A DNA stretch of 64,000 bases, taken from contig SFGS01000002.1 of NCBI GenBank assembly GCA_004557565.1, positions 62,001-126,000 of the forward strand. The letters run 5' to 3'. Position 1 is the stretch's first letter. Each line of letters opens with the position of its first letter. The notes beneath the pieces are model-generated. The model had not been told where the DNA came from, ran no database searches, and worked only from the letters and a program-made list of their open reading frames with translations. Shown here piece after piece: positions 7,492 through 16,548 of the stretch. The position numbers and the translations under genes were made by a program. Origin of the DNA: Bacteroidales bacterium. GTDB lineage: Bacteria > Bacteroidota > Bacteroidia > Bacteroidales > Muribaculaceae.

Positions 7492-9936
7492 TTATTTTGT
7501 CGCAAGTTCATCGAGCAATGCGAAATTCAACACATCTTTTATGCATTCCACATAATGGAAGGTGAGGCCTTTGAGATATTTTGGCTCAATGTCGTTGATG
7601 TCCTTTTTGTTTTGGTTACACAGTATAATATCTGTGATACCAGCACGCTTTGCTGCCAAAATTTTCTCCTTGATGCCTCCCACAGGAAGCACCTTGCCAC
7701 GCAATGTGATTTCGCCCGTCATAGCCAGTTTGCTGCGCACTTTCCTTTTGGTGAATGTGGAAATCAGTGAGGTGACCATTGTCACACCTGCAGATGGTCC
7801 GTCTTTTGGAATTGCGCCTTCTGGCACGTGGATGTGTACGCTGTTGTTGTCGAACACACTTTGCTCAATGCCCCATTCTGAAGCGTGTGCTTTAATGTAT
7901 TGCATTGCAATGATAGCCGACTCCTTCATCACATCGCCCAAATTACCTGTTAATGTGAGTTTTTCGCCCGACTTACCAGCTGGCGAGAGTGAGGATTCCA
8001 CAAAAAGTATCTCACCACCTACGGCAGTCCAAGCCAAGCCTGTCACCACACCAGCATAGTCGTTTCCTTCATATTCCTCACTATTAAATATAGGTGAACC
8101 GAGGTATTCTTCTACCATATTTGGAGTAACAGAAGTTGGGTATTCTGTTCCGCTGACTTTTTTGCAGGCAATCTTTCTGAGGATTTTGCCAATTTTCTTT
8201 TCCAAATCTCTCACGCCGCTTTCACGAGTGTAGTTTTGGATGATTTTAGCCAAAGTGGGTTTGGAAATACTTACCTCCTTTGGTCCGAATCCGTTCTCCT
8301 CCAGTTGCTTTGCCACAAGATGGCGAGCAGCGATTTTCACTTTCTCCTCCATTGTGTAACTGTTTATTTCAATAATCTCCATTCTGTCGAGCAATGGGCG
8401 AGAAATGGTCTGGAGAGAGTTGGCTGTGGCAATGAATAGCACTTTCGACAAATCGTAATCAATGTCGATGTAATTGTCGTGGAAATGGGAGTTTTGCTCT
8501 GGGTCAAGCACCTCAAGTAATGCCGAAGAGGGGTCGCCCTTGAAGTCGCTTCCCACTTTATCGATTTCGTCAAGCACAATCACAGGATTGTTGGCGCCAC
8601 ATTTTGCCATGGCTTGGAGTATTCGCCCTGGCATTGCTCCGATGTATGTGCGACGGTGACCACGGATTTCTGACTCGTCGTGCAGACCACCGAGAGAAAT
8701 TCGGGCATACTTTCGATTGATTGACTTGGCAATAGAGCGGCCTAATGAGGTTTTACCCACACCAGGAGGGCCGTAAAGGCAGAGGATCGGGGCTTTCAAG
8801 TCGCCTCTCAATTTCAGCACAGCAAGGTGCTCAAGTATTCTTTCCTTCACTTTTTCAAGTCCGAAGTGATCTTTATTGAGTTGTGCCGATACCTTTTTCA
8901 AACTGATATTGTCTTTAGTGGTATCATCCCATGGGAGGTTGAGCAGATTGTCGAGGTAGCTGAACTGAACGGAGTAATCTGGTGATTGCGGATTGTAGCG
9001 TTCGAGTTTCTTCAGTTCCTTTTCAAATTGCTGCTGCACATTCTCGTTCCAGTTCTTGCTCTTGGAGCGTTGATACAGTTGCTGAATATCGTCTTCGCCA
9101 TTGCCCAGTTCTTCCTGAATGGTGCGAATTTGCTGTTGCAGGAAGTGCTCACGTTGCTGTTGCGACAGATCTTCTCTGGTTCGCGAAGTGATATTTGCCT
9201 TCAATTCCACAAGTTGTGCCTCTTTGCTCAATGCAGCAAAAAGGAGATAGGCACGCTTTTTGACGTCTCTTTCCTCAAGCATTTCTTGCTTCTTGTGAGG
9301 CTCGAATGGCATGTTGGTGGTGAGGAAATTGATCAAATATTCGTTACTGTCGATGTTCTTGACAGCAAAAGCCAATTCATTGGCGCCTTCACCAAGTGTT
9401 TTGAGAATTTGGTGCGTAACATCCTTAATCGACGACATCAACACACGGAATTCCTTATCCTTTGCGATTGGTCGGATTTCTTCAAGCGTGGTGATACTGC
9501 CTTTGAGATATGGTTCGGTGGCGTGAATTGAGTTAAGCTTGAATGGTGAGCGGCCACGCAAAATCACGTTTGTGGTGTTGTCGGGCAATTCAAGCACTTT
9601 TATAATATCGGCCACGGTACCTACTTTGTAGAGGTCGTCGAAGCCGGGATTGTCCACTTTGCTATCAATTTGGCAGACCACAGCAATCGGGCGGCCCAGT
9701 CGCTTTGCCTCATTAATCAGGTTTAATGATTGTGGGCGACCAATAGCCACAGGCATGGTCATTTCTGGGAAAAGCACCATGTTTCTCAATGTGAGAATTG
9801 GCATATCCGTCATTTCTTCTGCTCCTACATTCGTGTTGCCGAGTGGATCTGCTTTGATTTCGGCGAATATTGTCCCAATCTGTGGAGCAGTTTCTGCTTG
9901 TATGTCGGTGTCTAAATCGTTAAAAAAATCTTTCAT
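7492..9936 (-). CDS. lon: ATP-dependent endopeptidase Lon
   Basis: An 814-residue LonA-type AAA+ serine protease that degrades misfolded and regulatory proteins in the cytoplasm. The N-terminal substrate domain starts near residue 46 (PILTLRNMVLFPEMTMPVAI), a coiled-coil linker follows, then Walker A GPPGVGKTS near 388 and Walker B VIVLDEIDKV. The proteolytic domain has the catalytic serine in PKDGPSAG near 714 and lysine in GGIKEKI near 757. Length is normal. A small inverted repeat TGGCA-N7-TGCCA lies about 22 bases upstream of the start. It is divergent from groES-groEL, a common grouping of protein-quality genes, but no shared operator is obvious. Confidence 0.97.
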   Translation of the reverse strand: MKDFFNDLDTDIQAETAPQIGTIFAEIKADPLGNTNVGAEEMTDMPILTLRNMVLFPEMTMPVAIGRPQSLNLINEAKRLGRPIAVVCQIDSKVDNPGFDDLYKVGTVADIIKVLELPDNTTNVILRGRSPFKLNSIHATEPYLKGSITTLEEIRPIAKDKEFRVLMSSIKDVTHQILKTLGEGANELAFAVKNIDSNEYLINFLTTNMPFEPHKKQEMLEERDVKKRAYLLFAALSKEAQLVELKANITSRTREDLSQQQREHFLQQQIRTIQEELGNGEDDIQQLYQRSKSKNWNENVQQQFEKELKKLERYNPQSPDYSVQFSYLDNLLNLPWDDTTKDNISLKKVSAQLNKDHFGLEKVKERILEHLAVLKLRGDLKAPILCLYGPPGVGKTSLGRSIAKSINRKYARISLGGLHDESEIRGHRRTYIGAMPGRILQAMAKCGANNPVIVLDEIDKVGSDFKGDPSSALLEVLDPEQNSHFHDNYIDIDYDLSKVLFIATANSLQTISRPLLDRMEIIEINSYTMEEKVKIAARHLVAKQLEENGFGPKEVSISKPTLAKIIQNYTRESGVRDLEKKIGKILRKIACKKVSGTEYPTSVTPNMVEEYLGSPIFNSEEYEGNDYAGVVTGLAWTAVGGEILFVESSLSPAGKSGEKLTLTGNLGDVMKESAIIAMQYIKAHASEWGIEQSVFDNNSVHIHVPEGAIPKDGPSAGVTMVTSLISTFTKRKVRSKLAMTGEITLRGKVLPVGGIKEKILAAKRAGITDIILCNQNKKDINDIEPKYLKGLTFHYVECIKDVLNFALLDELATK

Positions 9937-9958
9937 CCTTTTTTATTTTTATGAATCA

Positions 9959-9981
9959 AGTGGCAATTAAAGTGCCAATAT
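9959..9981. repeat. Small inverted repeat upstream of lon
   Basis: TGGCA-ATTAAAG-TGCCA lies just upstream of the lon start. It could be an operator, but it is short and could occur by chance. Confidence 0.25.
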
Positions 9982-10119
9982 AATATGTGAAATCATAAAT
10001 ATGACTATTTTGCGCTGTTTCTGCCAAAATGTCGCCTCTGCGAAATCAAAAATAGGGTGGCACGAAAAATGCGAATTTGATTTTTCGAAAATAATTATAA
10101 ACTTTAAAATACTACAAAA

Positions 10120-10395
10120 ATGACAATTAAACCATTAGGCGACCGTGTTCTCATCGAACCCGCCAAAGCTGAAGAAGTCACTGCTGCTGGCATCATTATT
10201 CCAGACAGTGCAAAGGAAAAGCCTCTCAGAGGCACTGTGATTGCATGTGGCAATGGCACTAAAGATGAAGAAATGTACGTTAAGGTGAACGACATGGTTC
10301 TGTATGGCAAATATGCTGGTACAGAAATCGAAGTTGATGGAAAGAAAATGCTGATGATGCGTCAATCCGACATCTTGGCTGTAGTTGTTGACTAA
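10120..10395 (+). CDS. groES: Co-chaperonin GroES
   Basis: A 91-residue Cpn10 that caps the GroEL chamber. It starts TIKPLGDRVLIEPAKAEE and contains the mobile-loop region (EEVTAAGIIIPDSAKEKP) and the GTVIACGNGTK hinge. The start codon at 10120 gives the standard N-terminus. A weak TTTG-N18-TAAACTTT promoter-like pair precedes it at 10076-10105. No CIRCE element (TTAGCACTC-N9-GAGTGCTAA) is present, so HrcA control is not supported. GroEL follows after 16 bases. Confidence 0.97.
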   Translation: MTIKPLGDRVLIEPAKAEEVTAAGIIIPDSAKEKPLRGTVIACGNGTKDEEMYVKVNDMVLYGKYAGTEIEVDGKKMLMMRQSDILAVVVD

Positions 10396-10411
10396 TTAAA
10401 ATTTTAAAGAC

Positions 10412-12037
10412 ATGGCTAAATTAATTAAATTCGATATTAAGGCTCGCGAAGAACTTAAAAAAGGCGTTGACCAATTGAGCAACGCAGTAAAGGTGACACT
10501 TGGTCCAAAAGGCCGTAATGTGATTCTCGACAAGAAATTTGGTGCTCCTCACATCACTAAAGACGGTGTGAGTGTGGCTCGCGAAGTGGAGCTTGAAGAT
10601 GAATTCCAAAACATTGGTGCTCAACTCGTAAAAGAAGTGGCATCAAAGACCAACGACGATGCCGGTGACGGTACAACCACCGCTACAGTTCTGGCTCAAG
10701 CTATTGTGAACGAAGGACTGAAGAATGTGGCTGCTGGCGCTAATCCAATGGACTTGAAGCGCGGTATCGACAAAGCAGTTGCAAAAGTTGTGGAAGGCAT
10801 CAAGGCTCAAGCTCAAGAAGTGGGCGACGAATTCGACAAAATTGAAAACGTGGCACGTATCAGTGCTAATAATGATTCTGTGATTGGCGAACTCATTGCA
10901 GAAGCCATGAAGAAGGTGAAACGCGATGGCGTTATCACTGTAGAAGATGCAAAGGGTACCGACACTTACGTAGATGTGGTAGAAGGTATGCAATTTGATC
11001 GCGGATATATTTCTCCATATTTCGTTACAAATGCAGAAAAAATGTCATGCGAAATGGAGCATCCCTACATTCTTCTTTTCGATAAGAAGATTTCCACATT
11101 GAAGGATATGCTTCCTATTTTGGAACAAACTGCTCAAAGCGGCCGTCCACTCCTTATCATTTCAGAAGATGTGGATAGCGAAGCATTGGCCACATTGGTG
11201 GTTAACCGTATGCGTGGTTCACTCAAGGTTTGCGCAGTTAAGGCTCCAGGCTTCGGCGACCGTCGCAAGGAAATGCTCGAAGATATTGCAATTCTTACCG
11301 GTGGCGTTGTTATCAGCGAAGATAAGGGCATGAACCTTGCAAGTGCCACTATTGATATGCTCGGTACTGCAGAAAAGATTTCTGTGAACAAGGAAAACAC
11401 CACTATCGTGAATGGTGCTGGCGACAAGGCTAAGATTGCTGACCGTGTTACTCAAATTCGCACTCAAATCGAGTCAACTAAGTCAACTTACGACAAGGAA
11501 AAACTCCAAGAGCGTTTGGCCAAACTCGCAGGCGGTGTAGCAGTGCTTTACATCGGTGCACCAAGTGAAGTGGAAATGAAGGAGAAGAAAGACCGTGTTG
11601 ACGATGCTCTTAGCGCAACTCGTGCTGCTGTGGCAGAAGGTATCGTTCCTGGTGGTGGCGTGGCTTACATTCGCTGCTTGGATTCTCTCGAAGGCTTTAA
11701 GGGCGACAACGACGATGAAACTACAGGTATTCGCATCGTAAAGCGTGCCATCGAAGAACCACTTCGCCAGATTGTGAACAACGCAGGTCTCGAAGGCGCA
11801 GTTGTGGTAAACGAGGTTAGAAACGGCAAGGGCGACTTTGGTTACAATGCACGCACCGACAAGTACGAAAACCTCTTTGAAACTGGCGTAATCGACCCAG
11901 CTAAGGTTACTCGTGTGGCATTGGAAAATGCAGCTTCTATCGCAGGCATGTTCTTGACCACAGAATGTGTAATTGCTGAAAAGAAGGAAGAAGTGCCAGC
12001 TGCTCCTGCAGCCCCAGGCATGGGTGGTATGATGTAA
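10412..12037 (+). CDS. groEL: Chaperonin GroEL
   Basis: A 541-residue Cpn60, normal length. It forms the double-ring ATP-dependent folding chamber with GroES. Visible signatures are VTLGPKGRNV, the ATPase motif DGTTTATVLA, VPGGGVAYIR near residue 412 and the flexible tail GMGGMM. It is co-transcribed with groES and followed by a good terminator. Confidence 0.98.
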   Translation: MAKLIKFDIKAREELKKGVDQLSNAVKVTLGPKGRNVILDKKFGAPHITKDGVSVAREVELEDEFQNIGAQLVKEVASKTNDDAGDGTTTATVLAQAIVNEGLKNVAAGANPMDLKRGIDKAVAKVVEGIKAQAQEVGDEFDKIENVARISANNDSVIGELIAEAMKKVKRDGVITVEDAKGTDTYVDVVEGMQFDRGYISPYFVTNAEKMSCEMEHPYILLFDKKISTLKDMLPILEQTAQSGRPLLIISEDVDSEALATLVVNRMRGSLKVCAVKAPGFGDRRKEMLEDIAILTGGVVISEDKGMNLASATIDMLGTAEKISVNKENTTIVNGAGDKAKIADRVTQIRTQIESTKSTYDKEKLQERLAKLAGGVAVLYIGAPSEVEMKEKKDRVDDALSATRAAVAEGIVPGGGVAYIRCLDSLEGFKGDNDDETTGIRIVKRAIEEPLRQIVNNAGLEGAVVVNEVRNGKGDFGYNARTDKYENLFETGVIDPAKVTRVALENAASIAGMFLTTECVIAEKKEEVPAAPAAPGMGGMM

Positions 12038-12063
12038 TCTAAAAATCATATAATCATATTGTT

Positions 12064-12093
12064 AAAGGTCGTGAGAAATCACGGCCTTTTTTT
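12064..12093 (+). terminator. Terminator of groES-groEL
   Basis: AAAGGTCGTGA - GAAA - TCACGGCCTTT stem-loop (one G-T pair) followed by TTTT. Confidence 0.8.
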
Positions 12094-12131
12094 ATGTCAA
12101 TACCTTAATGGTTATAAGGTTTTTTCAATTA

Positions 12132-12163
12132 TTTGTCAAACTCACATTTTTTTTATATTTTTG
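12132..12163 (+). promoter_or_regulatory. Promoter of the polysaccharide locus
   Basis: TTTG (12132-12135), 20 bases, TATTTTTG (12156-12163) match the Bacteroidetes consensus. No other promoter of this quality is obvious until the end of the locus, so the 13-kb cluster may be transcribed largely from here. Confidence 0.55.
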
Positions 12164-12226
12164 TTGTTTAAATGAAGGATAATGTACCCTGCCAAAGGAG
12201 AGTTGTCCCGAAATGCTGAATTTCTT

Positions 12227-13312
12227 ATGAACGAAATCATTTGTATATCATTAATACTAAGTTGCATAATCTCTTATGTGGCTACCAATTTTGTGCTTAA
12301 ATTTGCTCATAAGAAAAGGCTTTACGACTCTTTCGACGAACGCAAGATTCACAAAGGCAATATCCCCCGATTGGGAGGCGTTGCATTTTCATTAGCCACA
12401 ATTTTGACAATCATTTTGGTGGGTATATATGTTCGATATTGGGGCAGCTTCAAGTTTGCATTGTATTTCGCCACACATTCCGAACTGATTATGTTTGCCG
12501 TTATTGCTTTGCTTCTTGTCACTATGACAGGTCTGCTCGACGACCTGATAGGCTTCAGGTATCGGACAAAATTCATTGCGCAAATATCGGCAGGCGTATT
12601 GGTGTGTTACAGCGGTTTTTGGATCAACAATTTTCACGGATTGTTCGGTTTATACCACCTCAACATTTACCAAGGCTGGATTCTGACTATCTTTACTGTA
12701 GTACTGATTACTAACGCCATCAATTTTATCGACGGCATTGATGGATTGGCTGGCACGTTGAGCCTGTTTTTCTTTGTCTTTTATTTTATTGTGGCATACA
12801 CCTATACGCAGTTGGCGGTATTAATTATCACAATTCCTGTAATTGGAGCATTATTGCCATTCCTGTATTTCAACTTATTCGGCAAAGCTGAAAAGAAAAA
12901 GAAAATATTCATGGGTGATACCGGTTCCCTGTTTATTGGCTTTTTGGTCAGCGTGATTTGCATCGACATCACAAATGATTCTGAAAATATTTTAGGAGCC
13001 ACACCTATTGCGGTGGCATATTGCCCTCTAATCGTTCCTTGCTTCGACTTGGCGAGAGTGGTAATCAGCCGATTGTACGAAAACCGCAATCCGTTTAAAG
13101 CCGACAAAACTCACCTTCATCACCTCATATTATCTATTGTGAAATCGCAAAAAGTGACATTGCTTTTGATAATGACACTTGCGTTATTTATCACTTCGGC
13201 ATCAATCCTGTTGTCGTATGATTTCAATGTGAACCTTGTGTTTATGTTTGACGTGATGATTTGGATAATGGTAATGATGGTGATATATCGCAAACTTAAA
13301 AAGAATAACTAA
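12227..13312 (+). CDS. wecA: Undecaprenyl-phosphate sugar-1-phosphate transferase, WecA/MraY family
   Basis: A 361-residue polytopic membrane protein with about 10-11 segments. It should transfer a sugar-1-phosphate, probably GlcNAc-1-P, to undecaprenyl phosphate and so start the repeat unit. Family motifs are present: GLLDDLIGFR, NFIDGIDGLAG, GDTGSLF and the basic cytoplasmic THLHHL loop. I prefer the ATG at 12227 to the one at 12182, because the extra 15 residues are polar and a membrane segment begins right after Met at 12227. It is first in the locus; WecC and WecG further on make the WecA assignment more likely. Confidence 0.8.
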   Translation: MNEIICISLILSCIISYVATNFVLKFAHKKRLYDSFDERKIHKGNIPRLGGVAFSLATILTIILVGIYVRYWGSFKFALYFATHSELIMFAVIALLLVTMTGLLDDLIGFRYRTKFIAQISAGVLVCYSGFWINNFHGLFGLYHLNIYQGWILTIFTVVLITNAINFIDGIDGLAGTLSLFFFVFYFIVAYTYTQLAVLIITIPVIGALLPFLYFNLFGKAEKKKKIFMGDTGSLFIGFLVSVICIDITNDSENILGATPIAVAYCPLIVPCFDLARVVISRLYENRNPFKADKTHLHHLILSIVKSQKVTLLLIMTLALFITSASILLSYDFNVNLVFMFDVMIWIMVMMVIYRKLKKNN

Positions 13313-13324
13313 AACCCAAGATAA

Positions 13325-14122
13325 ATGAAAATCAAGACTTTACTTTGTTCTTTAGCTGTCGGGCTTCTACTCACAGGATGTAAAACGCCCCAGTTAGGCT
13401 ATTTTCAAGACTTGAAAAATGGCGACAAGAAAGAACTGACATCAGAAAATATTATCAAGCTTCAGCCAGGCGACCGCCTTTCTATCTTGGTAAGTAGCAA
13501 AGACCCTAATTTGGCGTATCTCTACAATTTGCAGGTTGTGGGCCATTATCGTTCCACTACTTCGAACAACAACCTGTCAACATCTTCCATCGCAAGCTAT
13601 ACCGTAGATGAAGAAGGCTGCATCGATTTCCCTTATTTGGGCAAATTGCACATTCAGGGTATGACTCGTAGTCAGGTTGCCGAATTTGTAAAGGCTTCGC
13701 TTATTAAAAACGATATGCTGAAAGACCCTACAGTTACGGTTGATTTCCGTGACATGTATTTCTCGGTAACTGGCGAAGTGAAGAATCCGGGACGCTTTGT
13801 TATTGACCACGACAAGGTGACAATTCTTGACGCGCTCAGCCAAGCTGGCGACTTGACTATTTATGGCCGCCGCGACAATGTGTTGGTCATGCGTCAGGAG
13901 GGCAAAACCCAGAACGTGTATCGCATAGATTTGGCTAATGCCGATCAGCTTTACTCTTCTCCCGTGTTCTACTTGCAGCAAAACGATGTGATTTACGTTG
14001 AACCAAACACTCGTCGAGCAAAAGAGGCTACCGAGCTTGGCATTTCGTTCAGCAATCCATCTCTCTGGCTTTCCGCTGCTTCATTGTTAACCACTATTAG
14101 TGTTCTTATCTTTAAAAATTAA
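13325..14122 (+). CDS. Polysaccharide export outer-membrane lipoprotein, Wza/BexD-like
   Basis: A 265-residue lipoprotein (lipobox LLTGC, Cys19). The Poly_export domain begins at LQPGDRLSILVSSKDP, followed by an SLBB-like domain (FSVTGEVKNPGRF). The C-terminus ends in a hydrophobic stretch (WLSAASLLTTISVLIF) that may form the amphipathic outer-membrane helix of Wza-type channels. It should form the outer-membrane pore for the polymer. The stop overlaps the start of the next gene by one base, so the two are translationally coupled. Confidence 0.85.
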   Translation: MKIKTLLCSLAVGLLLTGCKTPQLGYFQDLKNGDKKELTSENIIKLQPGDRLSILVSSKDPNLAYLYNLQVVGHYRSTTSNNNLSTSSIASYTVDEEGCIDFPYLGKLHIQGMTRSQVAEFVKASLIKNDMLKDPTVTVDFRDMYFSVTGEVKNPGRFVIDHDKVTILDALSQAGDLTIYGRRDNVLVMRQEGKTQNVYRIDLANADQLYSSPVFYLQQNDVIYVEPNTRRAKEATELGISFSNPSLWLSAASLLTTISVLIFKN

Positions 14123-16521
14123 TGGAACAGAACAATACATATAATCAGAGCGATACAACACAGAATGAAGATTTTGTGAAATTGCAACAATGGCTTTCGC
14201 TGTGCATTAGTAAATGGCACTGGTTTCTAACCTCAATGATTGTTGTTGGTGGCTTGGCGGTGCTTTATGTGCTAACCACAACGCCTACCTACACACGAAA
14301 AATGTCGATTCTCATCAAGGACGATGATGCGTCGAGCTCTCTTTCTAAAGAGTTTGGACAGTTTTCCGATATGGCGTTTGGTAAGTCGCGAACCAACATT
14401 CAGAACGAGATGATTACTTTGAAGTCAATCACCTACATGAAGGAGGTTGTTCAATCCCTGCATCTCGACATGAATTATACAATTGACGGCACTTTCCACG
14501 ATAGGGTGATTTATGGTAAAGATCTTCCTGTGAATGTGGTACTTCCTGATATTGACCCTGATGCATACGTCGGATTCATTCTTAAAATCAATAACAACGG
14601 ACTTGAGTTGTCGGGCTTTTCAAACAAAGCTGATGATGAAAAAGGAAAAGTCATACTCGGCAAACTCAATACGCCAATCCAAACACCTATTGGTAAGGTG
14701 ATTGTTACGCCTACAAAGTCGTATGTGGGCAAATTTGATTTTCCAATCCACGTTGCAAAGTACAGTACTGCTGACTGTACCAAAAATTATGCCAACAGCC
14801 TCAATGTGGAATTGAATCAGGAGCGTGCTTCTGTGGTCGATGTCACACTTAACGATGCATCGCCTGAAAGGGCAGAGGATATTTTGAACAAGCTCTTTGA
14901 GATTTACAATAAGAAATGGGTAGAAGACATCAACCAGCAAGCCATTAGCACATCGCAGTTTATTGATGAGGAACTGCGCTTGATTGAATCAGAGTTGGGC
15001 ATTGTTGACCAAGATATTTCTTCGTTTAAGAGTGAACATCTGGTACCTGACTTACACGAAGCGTCAAGCATTTATATGAATAAAGTGGAAACCACCAATT
15101 CACAATTGCTTGAGCTCGACAACCAACTCTTCATGGCGAAATATGTGAAACGACAGCTTAGCGATGGACATAAATTTAATGTTCTTCCTGCTAACTCAGG
15201 AATTGACAATGGCGTGATTTCACAACAAATTGCCAACTACAACGAGATGGTGCTTCAACGCAATAATTTGGCAGCTAACAGTAGCGAGAACAACCCTCTT
15301 GTTCAAGATATTGACAAGTCGTTGACTTCCACAAAACATGCCATTCGTGCAGCTATAGACAATGTGATTGCCACACTTACCGATAGAATTGCCGCATTGC
15401 AGTCAAGTGAAAGCAAAACCAAATCACAAATCGCTTCGAATCCTACTCAAGAGAAATATTTGTTGAGCGTTGAGCGTCAGCAAAAGGTGAAAGAGCAGTT
15501 ATATGTGTTCTTGCTTCAGAAGCGTGAGGAAAACCAACTTTCGAAAGCGTTCACAGCATACAACACAAAAATGCTGAATCCTCCAACTGGTGGTAAAGCT
15601 CCTACAAAACCTGTGAAAACGAATGTAGCAATTATTGCTTTTGTGATAGCGTTGCTGATTCCAATGATTATCGTGTTCATTGTCAGCAATATGGATACTA
15701 CTATTCGTTATCGAAAAGACGTGTCATCATTGTCACTTCCATTCCTCGGTGAATTGCCACTTTCGTACAAGCGCAGGAAAGGCATATTTGGGTGGTTCCA
15801 TAAGCAGAAGGACATTCGCACAATTGTGGTACAAGAAAAGAATGGCAACTCCATTAATGAGGCGTTCCGTGTACTTCGCACCAACTTGGAATTTATTACT
15901 GGTAAGGAAGGAAAGAATAAACGAATCATGTTTACATCATCAAACGCAGGTTCAGGTAAGACTTTTATTTCCATGAACCTTGCCACATCTTTTGCCATTA
16001 AGGACAAGAAGATTTTGGTGATTGACCTCGACTTACGTAAGGCTTCGCTATCTTCATTTATCAGCACTCCACCAATTGGTATTTCTGACTATTTGAGCGG
16101 TAATATTGATGATTTTGAAAATATCATTGTAAAGGGCAAAACTCATCCTAACTTGGATGTGATTCCTGTGGGTACTATTCCTCCTAACCCAACCGAAATC
16201 CTCTTTAGCGAGAGATTGGCACAACTTCTTGATAGCGTTCAGGATCGTTACGACTATATATTTGTTGACTGTCCTCCATTGGAAATTGTGGCTGATGCCT
16301 CAATTATCAACAGCCATTGCGATATGACCATCTTTGTGATTCGTTCGGGACACCTCGACAAGAGCATCTTGCCAAACATCGAGAAATTCTATGTAGAAAA
16401 ACGCTACAAGAATATGATGATTGTGCTGAACGGTATCGACACCTCGTCGAATGGTTACGGCTACGGATATGGCTATGGTTACGGATATGGCTACGGTTAT
16501 GGCTATGGCAACGACAAATAA
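14122..16521 (+). CDS. wzc: Polysaccharide co-polymerase / tyrosine autokinase, Wzc-like
   Basis: A 799-residue inner-membrane protein. It has a Wzz-type N-terminal domain with membrane segments near 33-55 and 503-525, a long coiled-coil periplasmic part, and a cytoplasmic BY-kinase domain. The kinase has Walker A SSNAGSGKT near 605, Walker A' VIDLDLRKA near 632 and Walker B YIFVDCPP near 712. It ends in a tyrosine cluster of nine consecutive Gly-Tyr units before NDK. The family controls chain length and export through cyclic autophosphorylation of that cluster. The regular DNA repeat encoding the tail is unusual (see repeat entry). Confidence 0.9.
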   Translation: MEQNNTYNQSDTTQNEDFVKLQQWLSLCISKWHWFLTSMIVVGGLAVLYVLTTTPTYTRKMSILIKDDDASSSLSKEFGQFSDMAFGKSRTNIQNEMITLKSITYMKEVVQSLHLDMNYTIDGTFHDRVIYGKDLPVNVVLPDIDPDAYVGFILKINNNGLELSGFSNKADDEKGKVILGKLNTPIQTPIGKVIVTPTKSYVGKFDFPIHVAKYSTADCTKNYANSLNVELNQERASVVDVTLNDASPERAEDILNKLFEIYNKKWVEDINQQAISTSQFIDEELRLIESELGIVDQDISSFKSEHLVPDLHEASSIYMNKVETTNSQLLELDNQLFMAKYVKRQLSDGHKFNVLPANSGIDNGVISQQIANYNEMVLQRNNLAANSSENNPLVQDIDKSLTSTKHAIRAAIDNVIATLTDRIAALQSSESKTKSQIASNPTQEKYLLSVERQQKVKEQLYVFLLQKREENQLSKAFTAYNTKMLNPPTGGKAPTKPVKTNVAIIAFVIALLIPMIIVFIVSNMDTTIRYRKDVSSLSLPFLGELPLSYKRRKGIFGWFHKQKDIRTIVVQEKNGNSINEAFRVLRTNLEFITGKEGKNKRIMFTSSNAGSGKTFISMNLATSFAIKDKKILVIDLDLRKASLSSFISTPPIGISDYLSGNIDDFENIIVKGKTHPNLDVIPVGTIPPNPTEILFSERLAQLLDSVQDRYDYIFVDCPPLEIVADASIINSHCDMTIFVIRSGHLDKSILPNIEKFYVEKRYKNMMIVLNGIDTSSNGYGYGYGYGYGYGYGYGYGNDK
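16453..16509 (+). repeat. Gly-Tyr hexanucleotide repeat in the Wzc tail
   Basis: Nine tandem GGN-TAY units encode the phosphoacceptor tyrosine cluster. The units use mixed codons (GGT, GGC, GGA; TAC, TAT), so the array is degenerate at the DNA level but could still change length by recombination. Confidence 0.8.
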
Positions 16522-16548
16522 CGAAATTTTGATTTTTAAAAATTTTAA

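Noticed and set aside
10000..10119. CIRCE/HrcA operator before groES
   Set aside because: No TTAGCACTC-N9-GAGTGCTAA or close relative in the region.
11483..12049. 188-codon frame opposite groEL
   Set aside because: Antisense shadow of a highly conserved gene; no family resemblance and no promoter.
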